A stretch of 64,000 nucleotides of DNA from Gammaproteobacteria bacterium (GTDB lineage: Bacteria; Pseudomonadota; Gammaproteobacteria; Coxiellales; Coxiellaceae), in assembly GCA_026399315.1 (NCBI GenBank), contig JAPLRF010000030.1:1-64000 (forward strand), written 5' to 3'. The notes under the pieces are model-generated. The model was not told the origin of the DNA. It did no database searches and saw only the letters and a program-made list of their open reading frames with translations. The stretch's first letter is position 1, and every line of letters starts with the position of its first letter. This document shows, one piece after another, positions 30,601 to 39,151 of the stretch. The position numbers and the translations under genes were made by a program.

Positions 30601-33466
30601 ACAGATGATGCTTTTTCCCGATAAAACAAAGTTATTATTGATTGATGAGGCTGGCATTGCGTGCATAGATTGTTTTAGTCCAACACTGCCGCGTTTGCTG
30701 GGGCGATGGAATAGTGCTACAACGATTTATGGCGCGACTTTGAGCGGTTCACATGTTTACGTGTGCCAAGGCGCAGCCGGCATTTCGGTTCTAGATATTA
30801 GTAATCCACTTAATATCATTAAAACAAGTACATTAACGACGCAAGCTGCAGCACAATCCATTCAATTCAACCGCGATCATTCACTTGCCTTTGTAGCGGA
30901 CAGTGCTGGTATCGAAATTTGGTCGATTCAGACGCCACTCACATTTCAACGCATCAGCCGCTTTAATGCCGCGGGATTTGTTTCTAACGTCATGCTCAGT
31001 CCAGATGAGCAGATGCTTTATTTTGTTAACGAACAAGTGTTTGCGCAGATCAATATATCTGATTCATCAACACCCATACTTTCTAGACGCTTAGACGCAT
31101 CCCGACCTATCAAGAATATCTTATTAAGCAACCAAGGCACCGTAGCCTACTTAGCTGATGAGACAGCCGGGATGCTTATTGTCAATACAGAAAGCATGCA
31201 AATTCAAAGTCAACTGGTCGGCACTGATGTTAATGCGATGGCCTTAACTGAATGTGAAGACAAAATCTATGTGGCAGATGGAGAAGGCGGCCTCAAAATC
31301 GCTGAACTCATTACCGAGCTGCCCATTATTCCATTAACCAGCAGAACGCATTATCCCGTTGGTATTCGCGTCGAAGTAACACTGTTATTTTTCAATCAAA
31401 CACTGAACCCTGTCGCAATTGATCGAATCAACAGTATTCAATATATTAATTATGGCCAAAAACAAGACCTTCCTCTTTGGATTTCCGCTGATCTTATTCA
31501 AGGGAAACTATTTGTCACCGCTCCTAAAGAACTCACCGATCAAGTCATGCAGTTGGCTATCTCACTGGACGTAGATGGGATACGCCAAGATACGCTATAT
31601 CAAACGCAAATTAGTTCATCGCTGCTAATCAGTTCGGATAGAGGAGTTGTTACGATTACAACCCCTTCTCCAACGGTATCTGTGCGCGTCAACCTCACTC
31701 AAGGCAGCTTCATCCCGCAATCACCTGGCGCTTTATCTGTCTCAGCTGAAGACAACATCCTCCAAGCCTATGGCCCGGTTGCGGATATTAATCGCTATCT
31801 TCAATCTGTGCGCATTAATCCAAATCCAATTACGCTTAATCAATCTGCAGTTGCTTTAAATAGCGCTCAAATTGAAGCGACAGATATTATCAATCTCTCC
31901 CCTAGCAACGCGATTGCGCGTCTTCGTAATTTTCATTTTAATCAGCCGCCTGTTCTCATGAGACCGATGAACCGAACGAACAAAAAAGCGCTGGATCCAT
32001 TTTCTATCATTGTGCCACCCAACACTTTTGCTGACCCAGATGATTCGCAGCTCATGCTGTCAGCGCAATTTTCCAACGCATCATGGCTTACCTTCAACCC
32101 TGTTACTGCTACTTTTAGTGGAGAAGCGCCTGTTTGGATGTTAAATAAATCACTTCAGATCAGAATTACCGCAACTGACGGGTACTTATCAGCCAACAGC
32201 ATTTGGGAATTACATATAGATGCGAACAATGGCCCATTCGCTGCCAAATCCATTTCATCGGCAACGCGCACGAGTGGTGCTGAGTTTTCCTGGGTGCTTC
32301 CAACAAACACATTCCAGGACGATGATAACAACACACTCACTTACAGTGCTGTTCAAGATGATTATGATGTCCTGCCCAGCTTCCTCAACTTCAATCCTAA
32401 AACACAAACTTTGCTGGGTCGCCCAACATCAGGTGATGTTAATAATTACGCCATCAAGCTGACTGCAACCGACAAATTTGGCGCGTCTGCCGAAGCCATT
32501 TTGGATCTTACCATCACCTTTTCAAACTGGGATCTTTTTCTTTATGCGCTCAACATACTGGGTTACATCACCATTGGTGTAGCACCTCTCACTTGGGCCT
32601 ATTACAGCCGATCATTTATATATAACACCGTGAGACGGGAACATTATTGGCGCAATGAAATCCCAGAAAACCTGCTTGAAGGTCGCGGCTACAAACCCAG
32701 AAATCCAAAAACAGAAGCGGAAATAAAAGACGATATCGTCAAAATTCATGTCATGACGCTTAACGCTAAAAAATTCGGACATGATTTCGCTAAAAACAAA
32801 CTGCCTATCCATTGGTATATTCACTTTTTTGCCAAAGCGTTACTCAATGACGAACCACTGCCAACATGGTTAGTGTTTGATCGTGATGCTGGCACACTCA
32901 CCTTTAAACCAGAACATTTCATTTCTGATAATAACAGCTACGTCTATCAAACCATTGGTAAAGCCAGCTTTATTGGTAATGTCATTTTAGAAAGTTTTTT
33001 CATCAATCTCGCCACTATTTCAATGTATGAAGCGCCAAAGATCACAGCACTTCCATCACATGAGTCGACTCCCAATGCCACAGGGCTTTCATCATCACTC
33101 GAATTGACACCCAACGCCTTCTTGTCAAAAAATTCACAAGCAAACACGCCAGATCTAATTGATCACGATGACTTGACAGGCGCAGCAGAATTAGAGATAG
33201 AACTAGAGGAGTTGGCGACTCATGCTGTAAATGCAGCAGAGCCAATTGCCACATCGCCACAGCCCACAGAAGAAAATCTGCAAGCTGTCGCCGCTCAAGA
33301 ACAAACATCAATCTCTATCGAAAGCACATCCTCTGATGATGATGACAATCCATTTAGGCATGAAAATTCCGCAAAACAATATGGCTTTTTTTATGGGCAA
33401 TGGGTTCCAGAGAAGAAAGCAAAAAAAGAAAAGCCTTTAGAAGAAGATCCGCAATTCGAATTGTGA
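27605..33466 (+). CDS. Giant repeat protein: N-terminal ~50-aa beta-propeller-like repeats, Ser/Lys tandem repeat, LVIVD-like propeller, two CADG/He_PIG-like domains, TM helix, acidic tail
   Basis: Repeated QTQDSGFIVAGYTNSLGAGNYDLMLTKFTPEGTLSWTKTLGG; LKNTDSKKLSNSHS array; DPDDSQLMLSAQFSNASWLTFNPVTATFSGEAP; TM LFLYALNILGYITIGVAPLTWAYY; start chosen at 27605. Confidence 0.8.
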   Translation: MRYLPDFSSLFPTAYLPSIPPSLSNAVFTFGTAALANAARNPFASSTSALLPVLSGMACLPMVTANTQPPASLDLADLSTETLENHNNTRRVASALAASPDPETPAFLTTLDTAAVAYSVQQTQDSGFIVAGYTNSLGAGNYDLMLTKFTPEGTLSWTKTLGGVNDDQGFSIQETNDAGFIVTGQTSSFGIGPYNTLLGKFSSNGTLQWAKTAGGADNDVGLGVRQMQDGGFIVAGYTSSFGAGGYDVLLTKFFPNGTLSWAKTLGGGSNEQAYSIQLTQDAGFIVSGYTYSFGGGFSDVLLAKFSASGALLWAKTLGGSAVEIGYDAQQTQDGGFIVGGHNSGFGTGTGTDNGLLAKFSSNGILLWAKVLTAGDHTSFDSVQQIQDGGFIVTGASDRLAAGGKSETLVAKFSSNGTLLWAVTLASNYSNNAHSIQQTSDGGFAITGEGSAGLFLAKFDPNSKILNCNMTQVINLAVRDVTNSINVTSPAFTVTTPNISVLNWPIAAVSQNLTQNRLCSQKSETASDSLIQSGSLSHSLGNTNSKKQTDSHSFKNSDSKKLSNSHSLKNTDSRKLSNSHSLKNTDSKKLSNSHSSEDTNSQKSTDSLSAQIVKTLTPQPTPTRATRLSTSALIQASDLSITGIIHAQISPSGALVLIQTSAGLQLITVSQNSVMTEAGQLALPGIIKATVFSQDEHYLFVANNQNSIQIINLNDPTNPISIGFVSAGTGIQSLSMSGGGQHLLVGTNAGITVLSAATPAMPTTMTMLTTYRTSEPVKSIQANPNNNVVAIGSGNNVTLLKFENNNFTALDQKIFTSPIRSISPVDQVAPTQLTLTLNNGDTVFLNTSNPKSATVVSIIPGSSSELTTVSGTTLLAAGVKPGIQIFQNDRKNWQTAREAGYSPVTGSVTNLLFSADGGFAIYTDNQGLKLIKVIKDQGRLDVPLPRLLNTVKLGFPVRNVLLNEERGWIAVGGNQLTFIARENLQLPTILGVFNTTGNVQQMMLFPDKTKLLLIDEAGIACIDCFSPTLPRLLGRWNSATTIYGATLSGSHVYVCQGAAGISVLDISNPLNIIKTSTLTTQAAAQSIQFNRDHSLAFVADSAGIEIWSIQTPLTFQRISRFNAAGFVSNVMLSPDEQMLYFVNEQVFAQINISDSSTPILSRRLDASRPIKNILLSNQGTVAYLADETAGMLIVNTESMQIQSQLVGTDVNAMALTECEDKIYVADGEGGLKIAELITELPIIPLTSRTHYPVGIRVEVTLLFFNQTLNPVAIDRINSIQYINYGQKQDLPLWISADLIQGKLFVTAPKELTDQVMQLAISLDVDGIRQDTLYQTQISSSLLISSDRGVVTITTPSPTVSVRVNLTQGSFIPQSPGALSVSAEDNILQAYGPVADINRYLQSVRINPNPITLNQSAVALNSAQIEATDIINLSPSNAIARLRNFHFNQPPVLMRPMNRTNKKALDPFSIIVPPNTFADPDDSQLMLSAQFSNASWLTFNPVTATFSGEAPVWMLNKSLQIRITATDGYLSANSIWELHIDANNGPFAAKSISSATRTSGAEFSWVLPTNTFQDDDNNTLTYSAVQDDYDVLPSFLNFNPKTQTLLGRPTSGDVNNYAIKLTATDKFGASAEAILDLTITFSNWDLFLYALNILGYITIGVAPLTWAYYSRSFIYNTVRREHYWRNEIPENLLEGRGYKPRNPKTEAEIKDDIVKIHVMTLNAKKFGHDFAKNKLPIHWYIHFFAKALLNDEPLPTWLVFDRDAGTLTFKPEHFISDNNSYVYQTIGKASFIGNVILESFFINLATISMYEAPKITALPSHESTPNATGLSSSLELTPNAFLSKNSQANTPDLIDHDDLTGAAELEIELEELATHAVNAAEPIATSPQPTEENLQAVAAQEQTSISIESTSSDDDDNPFRHENSAKQYGFFYGQWVPEKKAKKEKPLEEDPQFEL
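29206..29430 (+). repeat. In-frame tandem repeat encoding LKNTDSKKLSNSHS (42 bp unit)
   Basis: cttaaaaacactgactccaraaarcttagcaaytctcattca repeated, with degenerate flanking units. Confidence 0.9.
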
Positions 33467-33475
33467 GAAATTTAT

Positions 33476-33514
33476 TCGAGCTCATTCAATGACACGCCAA
33501 TCGAATGAGCTCGA
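33476..33514. terminator. Palindromic hairpin between convergent genes
   Basis: tcgagctcattc ... gaatgagctcga, perfect 12-bp inverted repeat with 15-nt loop. Confidence 0.6.
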
Positions 33515-33518
33515 GATA

Positions 33519-34121
33519 TTAACCGAATGTGACGGTGTAGTTTTGTGGCTTGTAAATATTATGGCAAAAATTATTCGCGTAACATTTACATTGCTTCCAT
33601 GGCTTAGCTGGAATGGCTGAAGGGGCAGGAGGCGCTATTGCGCAATTCTGCGCTGAAGTGCGATAAACGCCACAACAGTTATCGCCATTTGTATTAATTT
33701 TTTCGCCACCGCCCGCGGGCGTAATAGTAATTGGTGGTACAGCACTTTGCACTGTCGATGCATCAACCCAATCACAAATACTGCCACGATTACCGCAAGC
33801 ACCTGTTGAATTAATATTGAATTCAGCTTGCGCAGAACCAGACGAACCACATTTTCCCACCGCAATATTAAATTGATAATCAGTGCCGTCTGAACCCAAA
33901 GTAAATGTTGAGCCTGTGAGAAGACAACAAGCCTGATTACCCGATGTTGTTACGCAAGCAAAGCTATCGCCTGTAGATGTTGGTGACGGAACACTGCCAC
34001 TATTAAACTCAAGATAAATACCTTGCTGGCCAGAATTATTATTGATTGTAAATGTCTGAGCATGCCCAGAATTTAAAAATAAAAATAAAGATAACGCTAT
34101 TAAAAAATTTTGATGCTTCAT
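33519..34121 (-). CDS. Exported Cys-rich hypothetical protein
   Basis: Signal peptide MKHQNFLIALSLFLFLNSGHAQ; ~13 Cys in mature region (CVTTSGNQACCLL, GDNCCGVYRTSAQNC, QCKCYANNFC). Confidence 0.65.
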   Translation of the reverse strand: MKHQNFLIALSLFLFLNSGHAQTFTINNNSGQQGIYLEFNSGSVPSPTSTGDSFACVTTSGNQACCLLTGSTFTLGSDGTDYQFNIAVGKCGSSGSAQAEFNINSTGACGNRGSICDWVDASTVQSAVPPITITPAGGGEKINTNGDNCCGVYRTSAQNCAIAPPAPSAIPAKPWKQCKCYANNFCHNIYKPQNYTVTFG

Positions 34122-34134
34122 ATTTCCTCCTTGA

Positions 34135-34185
34135 TTAAAAAAAATAACACCGATTCACGCCCATCCACAATGCGATAAGGGTTTA
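34135..34185 (-). pseudogene. Remnant of a 2-oxoacid dehydrogenase E2 C-terminus (partial duplication of odhB 3' end)
   Basis: Reverse strand reads YRIVDGRESVLFFLI, matching odh[17 protein letters not shown]; aligns with 34350-34400. Confidence 0.6.
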
Positions 34186-34299
34186 TTCATACTCCTCACT
34201 CAAAAAATCACACACACGGCTTGTTTCAGGATCAAAACGCATACCCACTAATAAGGCAATGGACAATTCTTTTTTCAACTGATCCTCTCTTCATTCATC

Positions 34300-35445
34300 C
34301 TATATTTGCAGCATAAACCGCGCTGGATCTTCGATGAATTTTTTAACGCTCATTAAAAATAACACCGCTTCGCGACCGTCAATAATGCGATGATCATAAG
34401 ACAATGCAACATACATCATCGGACGAATAACAATTTGTCCATTTTCAGCAATAGGGCGTTCGATAATATTATGCATGCCTAAAATAGCGCTTTGTGGCGG
34501 ATTGATAATGGGAGTCGACATCATTGAACCGTAAGTACCCGCATTGGTGATTGTAAAAGTACCACCCATTAAATCTTCCATTGCGATTTTGCCATCACCT
34601 GCTTTTTTCGCATAATCACGGATTTGTTTTTCGATTGCGGCCATGGATATTTGATCGGCATTTCGAATAACAGGAACAACCAATCCGCGCTCACTGCCAA
34701 TGGCAACACCAATATCAAAATAATTATGATACAGAATATCAGTTCCATCGATTGACGCATTAACCGCAGGAAATTCTTTTAATGCTTCAACAACCGCTTT
34801 TGTGAAGAAGGACATAAAGCCTAAACGCGAACCCGTTTTCTTTTCAAATTCGTCTTTGTATTTGTTGCGTAAATCCATCACGGGTTTCATATTGATTTCG
34901 TTGAACGTGGTGAGAATGGCTGCTTCGCTTTGCACTTGTAATAAACGTTCCGCCACGCGTTGACGTAAGCGTGACATGGGAACCCGTTTTTCTTCACGTG
35001 ATGATGTGCTGATTGCGGCTGACGCTGGTAAGGCAACACCTGCGCGGACAGCGCGGCGTTCGGAGGGGGTTAATGTTGCGTCAAGTGTATTTGTATTCGC
35101 TACAGACACTGTGGAAACGGTTTGTGTTGCTGCGGGTTTCGCGGTTGCTGGCGCCTCTACTGGTTTTGCAGTAGGTGCTGGCGCTGCAGCAGGTGTTGCT
35201 GCCACATCCGCTTCACGGATAATCGCAAGCAATTCCCCTGCTTTCACAATCGATCCTTCAACAGCAATAATTTGCTCAATAACACCTGCTCTTGGCGCGG
35301 GTACTTCAAGCATGACTTTATCTGTTTCCAAGTCGACTAAATTTTCATCGCGCGCAATGGTGTCGCCTACTTTTTTATACCACTTTGCAATCGTTGCGTC
35401 GGTAACGGATTCTGGAAGGCCTGGGACTTTGATTTCGATTGTCAT
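34300..35445 (-). CDS. odhB: 2-oxoglutarate dehydrogenase E2 (dihydrolipoyl succinyltransferase)
   Basis: Lipoyl motif [14 protein letters not shown]; catalytic [16 protein letters not shown]. Confidence 0.95.
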   Translation of the reverse strand: MTIEIKVPGLPESVTDATIAKWYKKVGDTIARDENLVDLETDKVMLEVPAPRAGVIEQIIAVEGSIVKAGELLAIIREADVAATPAAAPAPTAKPVEAPATAKPAATQTVSTVSVANTNTLDATLTPSERRAVRAGVALPASAAISTSSREEKRVPMSRLRQRVAERLLQVQSEAAILTTFNEINMKPVMDLRNKYKDEFEKKTGSRLGFMSFFTKAVVEALKEFPAVNASIDGTDILYHNYFDIGVAIGSERGLVVPVIRNADQISMAAIEKQIRDYAKKAGDGKIAMEDLMGGTFTITNAGTYGSMMSTPIINPPQSAILGMHNIIERPIAENGQIVIRPMMYVALSYDHRIIDGREAVLFLMSVKKFIEDPARFMLQI

Positions 35446-35476
35446 TTTTTATTCCTCTTGTTATCTCTTATTGTAC

Positions 35477-35555
35477 GTTCGCGTGAGGGCTACCGCCCCC
35501 ACTTCTGTTAGTTCATTGCTAAGTTCGCGTGAGGGCTACCGCCCCGACTTCTGAA
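35477..35555. repeat. Two tandem family-2 repeats in sucA/odhB gap
   Basis: gttcgcgtgagggctaccgcccccacttctg at 35477 and gttcgcgtgagggctaccgccccgacttctgaactatt at 35523. Confidence 0.85.
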
Positions 35556-35559
35556 CTAT

Positions 35560-38367
35560 TTACCGTGATTCATTCAATGGCGCAAATCCGAGCGCTTGAT
35601 TAATCAAATCTGCTTGTTGCTTATTGTGTAACGCAGGATATCCCGCTGCTGGTGCCGCCATGGATTGCCTGCCCGCATAATATAAACGATGCCCATTTTC
35701 AGGAATGCATCGCATGATACGGTGGCGCGATGAATACCACGCGCCTTGATTTTTAGGTTCTTCCTGGCACCATACAATTTCTTTTAAATTGAGGTACTTA
35801 TTTATTTCCGATTTCAATTGATTGTCAGGGAATGGATATAATTGCTCAATTCGGACAATCGCAATATGATCAATTTTTTCTTCATTGCGTTTTGCAAGCA
35901 ACTCGTAATAAATTTTTCCGGAGCATAATACCAATCGCGTTATTTTATCTGCATCCATTTTATCGATTTCAGGAATCACACACTTAAATTCCCCTGTGAT
36001 TAAATCATCTAAACTCGACACGGCAGATTTATGACGCAATAAACTTTTCGGTGACATCACAATTAAGGGCTTACGATATTGACGCAAAGCTTGTCGACGC
36101 AACAAGTGGAAAATTTGCGCTGGCGTACTCGGCACACACACTTGCATATTTTCTTGCGCACACAATTGTAAAAAACGTTCTAAGCGCGCAGAAGAATGCT
36201 CAGGACCCTGCCCTTCAGAACCGTGCGGCAACAACATAACCAATCCGGATAAGCGATTCCATTTTTGCCACGCAGAACTGATAAATTGATCAATTATCAC
36301 TTGCGCCACATTCACAAAATCACCAAACTGCGCTTCCCACATTACCAAGGAGTTTGGATCAGCGGCAGAGTAACCATATTCAAATCCCAAGGCACCCGTT
36401 TCAGATAACAAAGAATCATAAATTTGGATGTGCGCTTGTTTTTTATCGATATGCAATAACGGCATGTAACATTCACCCGTTTTTTGATCGAATAAAGCTG
36501 CGTGACGATGAAAAAAAGTGCCGCGTCTCACATCTTCGCCGGTAAATCGCACTGGATGATTTTCATATAATAATGCAGCGTACGCCAATGTTTCTGCGCA
36601 TCCCCAATCTAAGGGCTGTTCTCCCGCCATCATTTTTACTCGGGCTTGCATGATCATGGATACTTGTCGTTGCAATGTAAATCCTTCAGGAACCGCTGTA
36701 ATTCTTTTCCCTAAAAAATCCAGCACTTCTCGCGACACGCCGGTATTGGCCTTAATTTCCCAACCCGTTTCTAAAAACGGTGTCCAATTTGCAGCGTAGT
36801 GATCGGACAATCCATTTTTCAATAATTTTAATACGGATTTTCCTGCATCTAAGGCATCACGGTAATTTGAAATAAATTGTTCAGCATCCGCTACTGAAAT
36901 TATTTTTTCAGCCATTAATTTTTCTGCGTACATCGTACGCGGTGTTTTTTTTGCATGAATAATTTGATACATCAAAGGTTGCGTACAAGTGGGATCATCT
37001 GCTTCATTGTGACCGTGCACGCGATAACACACTAAATCAATCACCACATCTTTGTGGAAACGCATACGATAATCTAATGCCAATTTCATAACGCGAACAC
37101 AGGCTTCCGCATCATCTCCATTAACATGTAAAATCGGCGCATCAATCATTTTGGCAATATCAGAACAATAGCGTGAAGACCTAGTATCATCTGGGTTGCT
37201 TGTTGTGAATCCCACTTGATTATTGGTAACAATATGAATTGTGCCACCGACATTGTAAGCGCGCGTTTGCGACATCGCCAATGTTTCCATTACAATGCCC
37301 TGCCCTGAAAATGCGGCATCACCATGTATCAAAACAGCCAAGGCATAATCTTTTTTTGGAATGTCAGTTGATCGTTCTTGACGCGCTCTCACTGATCCCA
37401 TCACAACGGTATTAATAAATTCTAAATGTGATGGATTAAATCCCAATGACAAATGAATTGCGCCGTCAGGCGTTTCAACATCGCTTGAATAGCCTTTATG
37501 GTATTTTACGTCGCCCGTTACATTGCCATAATCTTTCGTGCCATCAAATTCTTGGAATAAATCCGCTGGTGCTTTTCCCATGATATTCAAGAGCACATTG
37601 AGTCGCCCCCGATGCGCCATGCCGATCACCATTTCACGTATATTCTGTTTACGCGCATCGAAAGTCAGCACATCCAACATAGGGATTAAGGCATCAGCAC
37701 CTTCACTCGAAAAACGTTTTTGGCCAGGATATTTTGTATCTAGGTATTTTTCCATCCCTTCGGCTTGCGTTAATTTTTCAAGGATTTGTTTTTTTTGCTG
37801 CGGTGAAAATTGCATCGATGGGATTTTATCTTCCATGTAATCGCGCAACCAATCACGCTCTTCTTCATTAATTAATCGCGTATATTCAACACCAATTGAG
37901 CCGCAATATAATGCTTGCAGCGTTGAAAGAATTTTTTCTAATGTGGCTGTTCCATTGCTTGGAAATAATTTTCGCGCATCAAATGATTCTTTTAAATCAG
38001 CGTCATTTAAACCGTGGTGTGCCAGTGTTAAACGCACGTCAGGAATGATCATGCCATCGAGCGGATCTATTTTTGCATCTAAATGGCCATAGCGACGATA
38101 TGCTGTGATTAACGCATCAATAGCAGATTGTTTTTGCGGTGACAATGACTGTGTTGGTGATGGTGAGTGCGAGCGCGCAATTAACTGTTCACGAATCGCT
38201 TCATGTGAAATATCTTTTTTGCCATTTTGCAAGGATGAAAAATAATTTTTCCAGTGATCCGACACTTGGTTCGGATCCTGTAAATATGTTTCATACAAAT
38301 CTTCGATATAACCAGCACTTTCACCGGAAAGGTAGGAGTTTGATTCAAGTTCTTTATAGTTTGTCAT
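35560..38367 (-). CDS. sucA: 2-oxoglutarate dehydrogenase E1
   Basis: NSYLSGESAGYIEDLYETYLQDPNQVSDHWKNYF; GMAHRGRLNVLLNIMGKAP. Confidence 0.97.
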   Translation of the reverse strand: MTNYKELESNSYLSGESAGYIEDLYETYLQDPNQVSDHWKNYFSSLQNGKKDISHEAIREQLIARSHSPSPTQSLSPQKQSAIDALITAYRRYGHLDAKIDPLDGMIIPDVRLTLAHHGLNDADLKESFDARKLFPSNGTATLEKILSTLQALYCGSIGVEYTRLINEEERDWLRDYMEDKIPSMQFSPQQKKQILEKLTQAEGMEKYLDTKYPGQKRFSSEGADALIPMLDVLTFDARKQNIREMVIGMAHRGRLNVLLNIMGKAPADLFQEFDGTKDYGNVTGDVKYHKGYSSDVETPDGAIHLSLGFNPSHLEFINTVVMGSVRARQERSTDIPKKDYALAVLIHGDAAFSGQGIVMETLAMSQTRAYNVGGTIHIVTNNQVGFTTSNPDDTRSSRYCSDIAKMIDAPILHVNGDDAEACVRVMKLALDYRMRFHKDVVIDLVCYRVHGHNEADDPTCTQPLMYQIIHAKKTPRTMYAEKLMAEKIISVADAEQFISNYRDALDAGKSVLKLLKNGLSDHYAANWTPFLETGWEIKANTGVSREVLDFLGKRITAVPEGFTLQRQVSMIMQARVKMMAGEQPLDWGCAETLAYAALLYENHPVRFTGEDVRRGTFFHRHAALFDQKTGECYMPLLHIDKKQAHIQIYDSLLSETGALGFEYGYSAADPNSLVMWEAQFGDFVNVAQVIIDQFISSAWQKWNRLSGLVMLLPHGSEGQGPEHSSARLERFLQLCAQENMQVCVPSTPAQIFHLLRRQALRQYRKPLIVMSPKSLLRHKSAVSSLDDLITGEFKCVIPEIDKMDADKITRLVLCSGKIYYELLAKRNEEKIDHIAIVRIEQLYPFPDNQLKSEINKYLNLKEIVWCQEEPKNQGAWYSSRHRIMRCIPENGHRLYYAGRQSMAAPAAGYPALHNKQQADLINQALGFAPLNESR

Positions 38368-39068
38368 AACATCTCAGTTCTTAATTTACGAATTGCTTCC
38401 GTTGGATTTAATCCTTTAGGACAAACGCTCGCACAGTTCATAATCGTGCGACAACGAAACACACTGAAAGGATCTTTTAAATTGTCTAGCCGTTCTTTGC
38501 TTTGCGTATCACGGCTGTCAGCAACAAAACGATACGCGTTCAATAAACCCGCTGGACCAACAAATTTATCTGGATTCCACCAATAAGAGGGGCAAGACGA
38601 TGTGCAGCACGCACACAAAATACATTCGTATAATCCATCCAATTTCGCGCGTTCTGTCGGCGACTGTAAACGTTCTTTTTCAGGAAGCGGTTCTTTATTT
38701 TGTAAAAATGGCTTTATACGTTTGTACTGATTAAAAAATGGTTCCATATCAACAATTAAATCGCGAATCACAGGAAAACCGGGCAATGGCATTAAAACAA
38801 CACGATCAGGCAAATCATTCAAACGCGTAATACACGCCAAGCCATTTGTGCCATTGATATTCATGCCATCAGAACCACAAACCCCTTCCGCACAGGAACG
38901 TCGAAAACCAATTTCAGGGTTTTTTTCCTTAATGGTTTCGATTGCGTTTAATAACATTTTACCTTTAATTGTTTCAATATCTAATTGATAATCCTGCATC
39001 GACGGTTTTTTATCTTTATCTGGATCAAAACGATAGATGGAGAAGGTCATTATTCTAGATTGTGTCAT
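38364..39068 (-). CDS. sdhB: Succinate dehydrogenase iron-sulfur subunit
   Basis: RRSCAEGVCGSDGMNINGTNGLACIT; CILCACCTSSCPSYWWNPDKF; start may be the internal Met MTFSIYRFDP. Confidence 0.97.
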   Translation of the reverse strand: MTQSRIMTFSIYRFDPDKDKKPSMQDYQLDIETIKGKMLLNAIETIKEKNPEIGFRRSCAEGVCGSDGMNINGTNGLACITRLNDLPDRVVLMPLPGFPVIRDLIVDMEPFFNQYKRIKPFLQNKEPLPEKERLQSPTERAKLDGLYECILCACCTSSCPSYWWNPDKFVGPAGLLNAYRFVADSRDTQSKERLDNLKDPFSVFRCRTIMNCASVCPKGLNPTEAIRKLRTEML

Positions 39069-39086
39069 ATTTAATTCCTATATTAA

Positions 39087-39151
39087 GGGATCAGCTATCA
39101 GAGATCGGGGATCAGTAAAACCGATCCCTGATCCCTGTCACCTGATAACTA
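39087..39151. repeat. GATC-heptamer dispersed repeat (family 1), sdhA/sdhB gap
   Basis: ggatcag-ctatcag-agatcgg-ggatcag-taaaa-ccgatccctgatccctgtcacctgataacta; inverted arms. Confidence 0.85.

Noticed and set aside
35122-35340. Cys-rich + strand ORF opposite odhB
   Set aside because: Antisense reading of the Ala/Pro-rich lipoyl linker; artefact of codon composition
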